Source: an uncultured Devosia sp.
Lineage (GTDB): Bacteria > Pseudomonadota > Alphaproteobacteria > Rhizobiales > Devosiaceae
DNA length: 8,053 nucleotides
Assembly (NCBI GenBank): GCA_934553185.1
Contig: CAKTFF010000081.1
Location: forward strand, 1-8,053
Direction: 5' to 3'
Shown here piece by piece: positions 6,065 through 8,053 of this stretch. The notes below the pieces were generated by a model. It was given only the letters and a program-made list of their open reading frames with translations. It was not told the DNA's origin and ran no database searches. The translations under genes and the position numbers were made by a program. How positions within the stretch are numbered: the first letter of the stretch is position 1; every line of letters begins with the position of its first letter.

Positions 6065-6871
6065 ATGATTTCCAACAAAGCCCGGAGCCGCGCCATCGCG
6101 ATCCTTGCCGGAACACTGCTGGCCGGGGGCATGGCCGTCGGCCACGCCGCCGCACAAACTACACCGTCAGCCGAGATCACGTTGGAGGACGTGCCAAACG
6201 ATGTGCGGGCAGAAGTCACCGAAGTGTGGGAGCCTGTTCCGCCAATCGTCGAGGCTCTGGAAGGGGCAGTGCCTTCCGACGCGTTCGTTTTGTTTGACGG
6301 CACCAGCACCGACGCTTGGATCAAGGCTGCCGAAGGTGGCGGCGCCGTGGACTGGCCGGCCGTGGATGGCGTCCTGTCCATCGGCGAACGCGACATCGTG
6401 ACGGCGGAAGCCTTTTGCGACGTGCAGATGCACATCGAATGGCGCTCACCCAGCGAAACCGAAGGTTTCGACGGGCAGGATCGCGGCAATAGTGGCATCA
6501 AGTTCCAGCGTCGCTATGAGGTGCATATCCTCGACAGCGTCGACAATCCGACCTATGTCCATGGCCAGGCCGCTGCAGTTTATAAGCAGCACGCGCCCCT
6601 GGTGAACGCGTCGCGCGCACCGGGCGAATGGCAGACTTATGACATCGTCTTTGAGGCGCCGATTTTCGACGAGGAGAACGGCGCCCTGCGCAAGCCCGCC
6701 TTTATCACTGTTCTGCACAACGGCGTGCTGGTGCAGAACCATGTCCAGCTTTCTGGCACGACATCCTATGTGGGCTATCCCACCTACACGCCGCATGGCT
6801 GCGAGCCCATCCTGCTGCAAGATCACAACTCGGACGTGCGATTCCGCAACATTTGGGTGCGTCCGCTTTAA
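6065..6871 (+). CDS. Secreted DUF1080 protein (3-keto-disaccharide hydrolase-like)
   Basis: A 268-residue protein with one PF06439-type domain (concanavalin-like jelly roll) after a Sec signal peptide (1-30, His-Ala-Ala-Ala/Gln), so it should act in the periplasm. Characterised members of this family cleave 3-keto-glycosides by lyase/hydratase or hydrolase chemistry. Conserved pieces are FVLFDGTSTDAW (74-85), HIEWRSP (123-129), GQDRGNSGIKFQ (137-148), YEVHILDS (151-158), YVHGQAAAVYKQ (164-175), GEWQTYDI (187-194), VLHNGVLVQNH (216-226) and LQDHNSDVRFRNIWVRPL (251-268). All blocks are intact and the length is normal. It follows gntR on the same strand and ends at an intrinsic terminator. Pairing with a secreted dehydrogenase and cytochrome on the opposite arm suggests that the dehydrogenase makes the keto-glycoside this enzyme cleaves. 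That link and the substrate are inferred. Confidence 0.9.
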   Translation: MISNKARSRAIAILAGTLLAGGMAVGHAAAQTTPSAEITLEDVPNDVRAEVTEVWEPVPPIVEALEGAVPSDAFVLFDGTSTDAWIKAAEGGGAVDWPAVDGVLSIGERDIVTAEAFCDVQMHIEWRSPSETEGFDGQDRGNSGIKFQRRYEVHILDSVDNPTYVHGQAAAVYKQHAPLVNASRAPGEWQTYDIVFEAPIFDEENGALRKPAFITVLHNGVLVQNHVQLSGTTSYVGYPTYTPHGCEPILLQDHNSDVRFRNIWVRPL

Positions 6872-6879
6872 AGCTCAAG

Positions 6880-6909
6880 GGCAGCTGGCGATCCGCCATG
6901 CTGCCTTTT
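6880..6909 (+). terminator. Intrinsic terminator after the DUF1080 gene
   Basis: Stem GGCAGC-TGGCG / CGCCA-(T)-GCTGCC with an ATC loop and one bulged T gives 11 pairs, followed directly by TTTTC. It begins 9 bases after the stop codon and isolates the regulator/DUF1080 unit from the ABC gene downstream. Confidence 0.8.
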
Positions 6910-6929
6910 CGATGCAGACGAAGCACCTT

Positions 6930-6952
6930 TAACCTGCTTGGCATTGAGGTTA
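6930..6952. repeat. Inverted repeat TAACCT / AGGTTA
   Basis: Six-base arms (6930-6935 and 6947-6952) around 11 bases, 20 bases past the terminator. No T-run follows on either side; function unknown. Confidence 0.4.
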
Positions 6953-6991
6953 GGCGCAAAACCGGCGCGAACCTTTTTCGTAGGTGGGTAA

Positions 6992-7010
6992 GCTTCTGGA
7001 GAACGGAAGC
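6992..7010. repeat. Small stem-loop GCTTCT / GGAAGC
   Basis: Six pairs including one wobble, with a 7-base loop (6998-7004). It could be part of a structured RNA or chance. Confidence 0.35.
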
Positions 7011-7069
7011 AAAGCCGATATAAGGTCATGCCAAACGATCGGGCGCGACGCAAACCGCGGTACAGACGT

Positions 7070-7118
7070 ACACAGCCCTTCCTGACGCCCTTCATTAGCC
7101 AAGTCGTTACGGCTGTGT
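7070..7118. repeat. Inverted repeat ACACAGCC / GGCTGTGT
   Basis: Perfect 8-base arms (7070-7077 and 7111-7118) separated by 33 bases. It may be an end of a small degenerate element or the closing stem of a structured RNA; nothing else supports either. Confidence 0.45.
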
Positions 7119-7388
7119 TGAGCCTGATTGCTCATGGCCAGTTGGGGGTTGGCGACGCTGGAGGAGCGGCGAGCACAGGTCTAGCTTTATCCACGGCAGC
7201 TCCGCGACTTGCAGCTGAGCGCTGTCTGTCGGCAATCCACCCCAAAGACGAAGCCGAAGCAACGTCGCAAATGCTCGCCTAATGGTTCAGTTCAATCGCC
7301 GCGCCCGTGTCTTGGTCCGCTTAAGCCTCCTCTCTGTTACCAGCCTGTGTGCTAAGTGAAGCAGGATCGACGAAGTGGATCACTTGGT

Positions 7389-7396
7389 GGGAGAGG
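7389..7396 (+). promoter_or_regulatory. Ribosome binding site for the ABC transporter gene
   Basis: GGGAGAGG, five bases before GTG 7402, supporting that start. An alternative GTG at 7375 has a weaker AGGA eight bases upstream. Confidence 0.65.
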
Positions 7397-7401
7397 CTGC
7401 A

Positions 7402-8053
7402 GTGAAATTGGATTTGGGCCTTGTTCTGCCACCGCTCACAGCAATTCTGTCGCGCTATATTCGGACCGCCCGGCTGGCCCTGCTGGCGGTTCTTGTTATC
7501 ACTTTGCTGGGGACCTTTGCAGCAATCGGAGCACCCTATCTTTTCTCGCGCCTAATCGACCAGCTTGCCTCCGCATCGCCGACTGCCGGCGTGATTTCGG
7601 CCTTCATGGTCTATGCCTTGCTCATGGGCGCAGCTTACGCGCTGCAACGCATGTCAGGTTTCTTGACGTTCATGACATCTGAAAGGCTCAACTTCGTTAC
7701 CTCAACCGCGTTCTTTTCGCGCCTGGTGGAAAAAACCTCCGCCTTCTTTCTGGATCACAATCCGACCGAGATCGAGAGCGCTCAACAAAAGGGCGCCAGT
7801 GCTCTCAATATCGTGGTGCAGTTTGCACTGGCGGCAATCCTGCCCGGCGTCGTGCAACTCATCCTCGCGCTGGCGCTGTTGGGTGCGGTGCTCGACCTCG
7901 ACATAGCCCTGATCGTTTCAGCCTATGGCCTGGTTTATGTGGTTCTGGTCACCCGCGCAGCATCGGTCACCCGGCCGTACCTAGACGAAGCGATCGAGCA
8001 GTCTCAGCTGAGTTCACGCTTTGTGGGCAATGCTATTTCAACGATGGATACCC
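7402..8053 (+). CDS. ABC exporter, N-terminal transmembrane domain (3' end beyond the window)
   Basis: First 217 codons of an open frame that runs off the right edge. The protein starts with a short cytoplasmic piece. Hydrophobic segments follow near 24-46, 63-83, 137-162 and 166-185, with a long polar stretch between the second and third (84-136) that contains AFFLDHNPTEIESAQQKG (114-131). This spacing matches the type I exporter fold (ABC_membrane, PF00664), where the helices extend into the cytoplasm as coupling loops; the FF..NP.E piece corresponds to the usual 'F...ptGel.sr' element. The ATP-binding domain would lie outside the window, so it is probably a full-length half-transporter of about 580 residues. 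The cargo is unknown. It lies beyond a terminator and a 490-base gap, so no functional tie to the other genes is implied. In-frame stop TGA at 7357 limits any upstream extension. Confidence 0.8.
   Translation, partial: MKLDLGLVLPPLTAILSRYIRTARLALLAVLVITLLGTFAAIGAPYLFSRLIDQLASASPTAGVISAFMVYALLMGAAYALQRMSGFLTFMTSERLNFVTSTAFFSRLVEKTSAFFLDHNPTEIESAQQKGASALNIVVQFALAAILPGVVQLILALALLGAVLDLDIALIVSAYGLVYVVLVTRAASVTRPYLDEAIEQSQLSSRFVGNAISTMDT

Larger units (their letters stand above)
6910..7401. other. Intergenic region without a convincing gene
   Basis: About 490 bases. Short frames exist on both strands (for example 7028-7282 plus and 6868-7095 minus), but they lack good ribosome binding sites and recognisable protein features. 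The 84-codon plus frame has near-random third-position GC (a rough count gives a little over half), unlike the flanking genes. It contains inverted repeats at 6930-6952, 6992-7010 and 7070-7118. The promoter of the ABC gene should lie near the right end, but no strong -35/-10 pair was found. Confidence 0.6.

Noticed and set aside
7028..7359. 84-codon frame followed by a 25-codon frame (ATG 7282, overlapping the TAA) just before the ABC gene, resembling a small peptide operon
   Set aside because: Neither has a good ribosome binding site, third-position GC of the first is near random, and neither resembles a known precursor. The TAATG overlap may be chance.

Overview
The window looks like a chromosomal stretch of an alphaproteobacterium, plausibly Hyphomicrobiales/Devosia-like. 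That assignment is inference from high GC, a tripartite tricarboxylate transporter (TTT) cassette, an FCD-type GntR regulator and the general style of the proteins; no rRNA or marker gene confirms it.

Layout. Positions 1-5051 hold one five-gene operon on the minus strand. In order of transcription it encodes a TctC-type solute-binding protein (4023-5051), TctB (3447-3965), TctA (1893-3437), a secreted monoheme cytochrome c (1385-1882) and a secreted beta-propeller dehydrogenase of the 'putative membrane-bound dehydrogenase' (PVC-type, DUF7133/TIGR02604-like) group that runs off the left edge (1-1345). A 231-base divergent region (5052-5282) separates it from a plus-strand FCD-family GntR regulator (5283-5969). 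A secreted DUF1080 protein (3-keto-glycoside hydrolase/lyase-like fold, 6065-6871) follows and ends at a clear intrinsic terminator (6880-6909). About 490 bases without a convincing gene come next. The 5' part of an ABC exporter gene (7402 to the right edge) closes the window and appears to be a separate unit.

How the genes may work together (inference). Three exported proteins (dehydrogenase, cytochrome c, DUF1080 enzyme) plus a periplasmic binding protein and its secondary transporter suggest a periplasmic oxidative pathway. The dehydrogenase would oxidise a glycoside or other polyol, perhaps to a 3-keto form, and pass electrons to the cytochrome. The DUF1080 enzyme would cleave the keto-glycoside, and TctCBA would import an acidic or oxidised product. 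The GntR protein between the two arms is the natural local regulator. An 8-base motif, ATTCTAGT, lies at the predicted -10 region of both the tctC and the DUF1080 promoters and is a candidate operator. The substrate cannot be read from the sequence, and no cytoplasmic catabolic enzyme is visible here.
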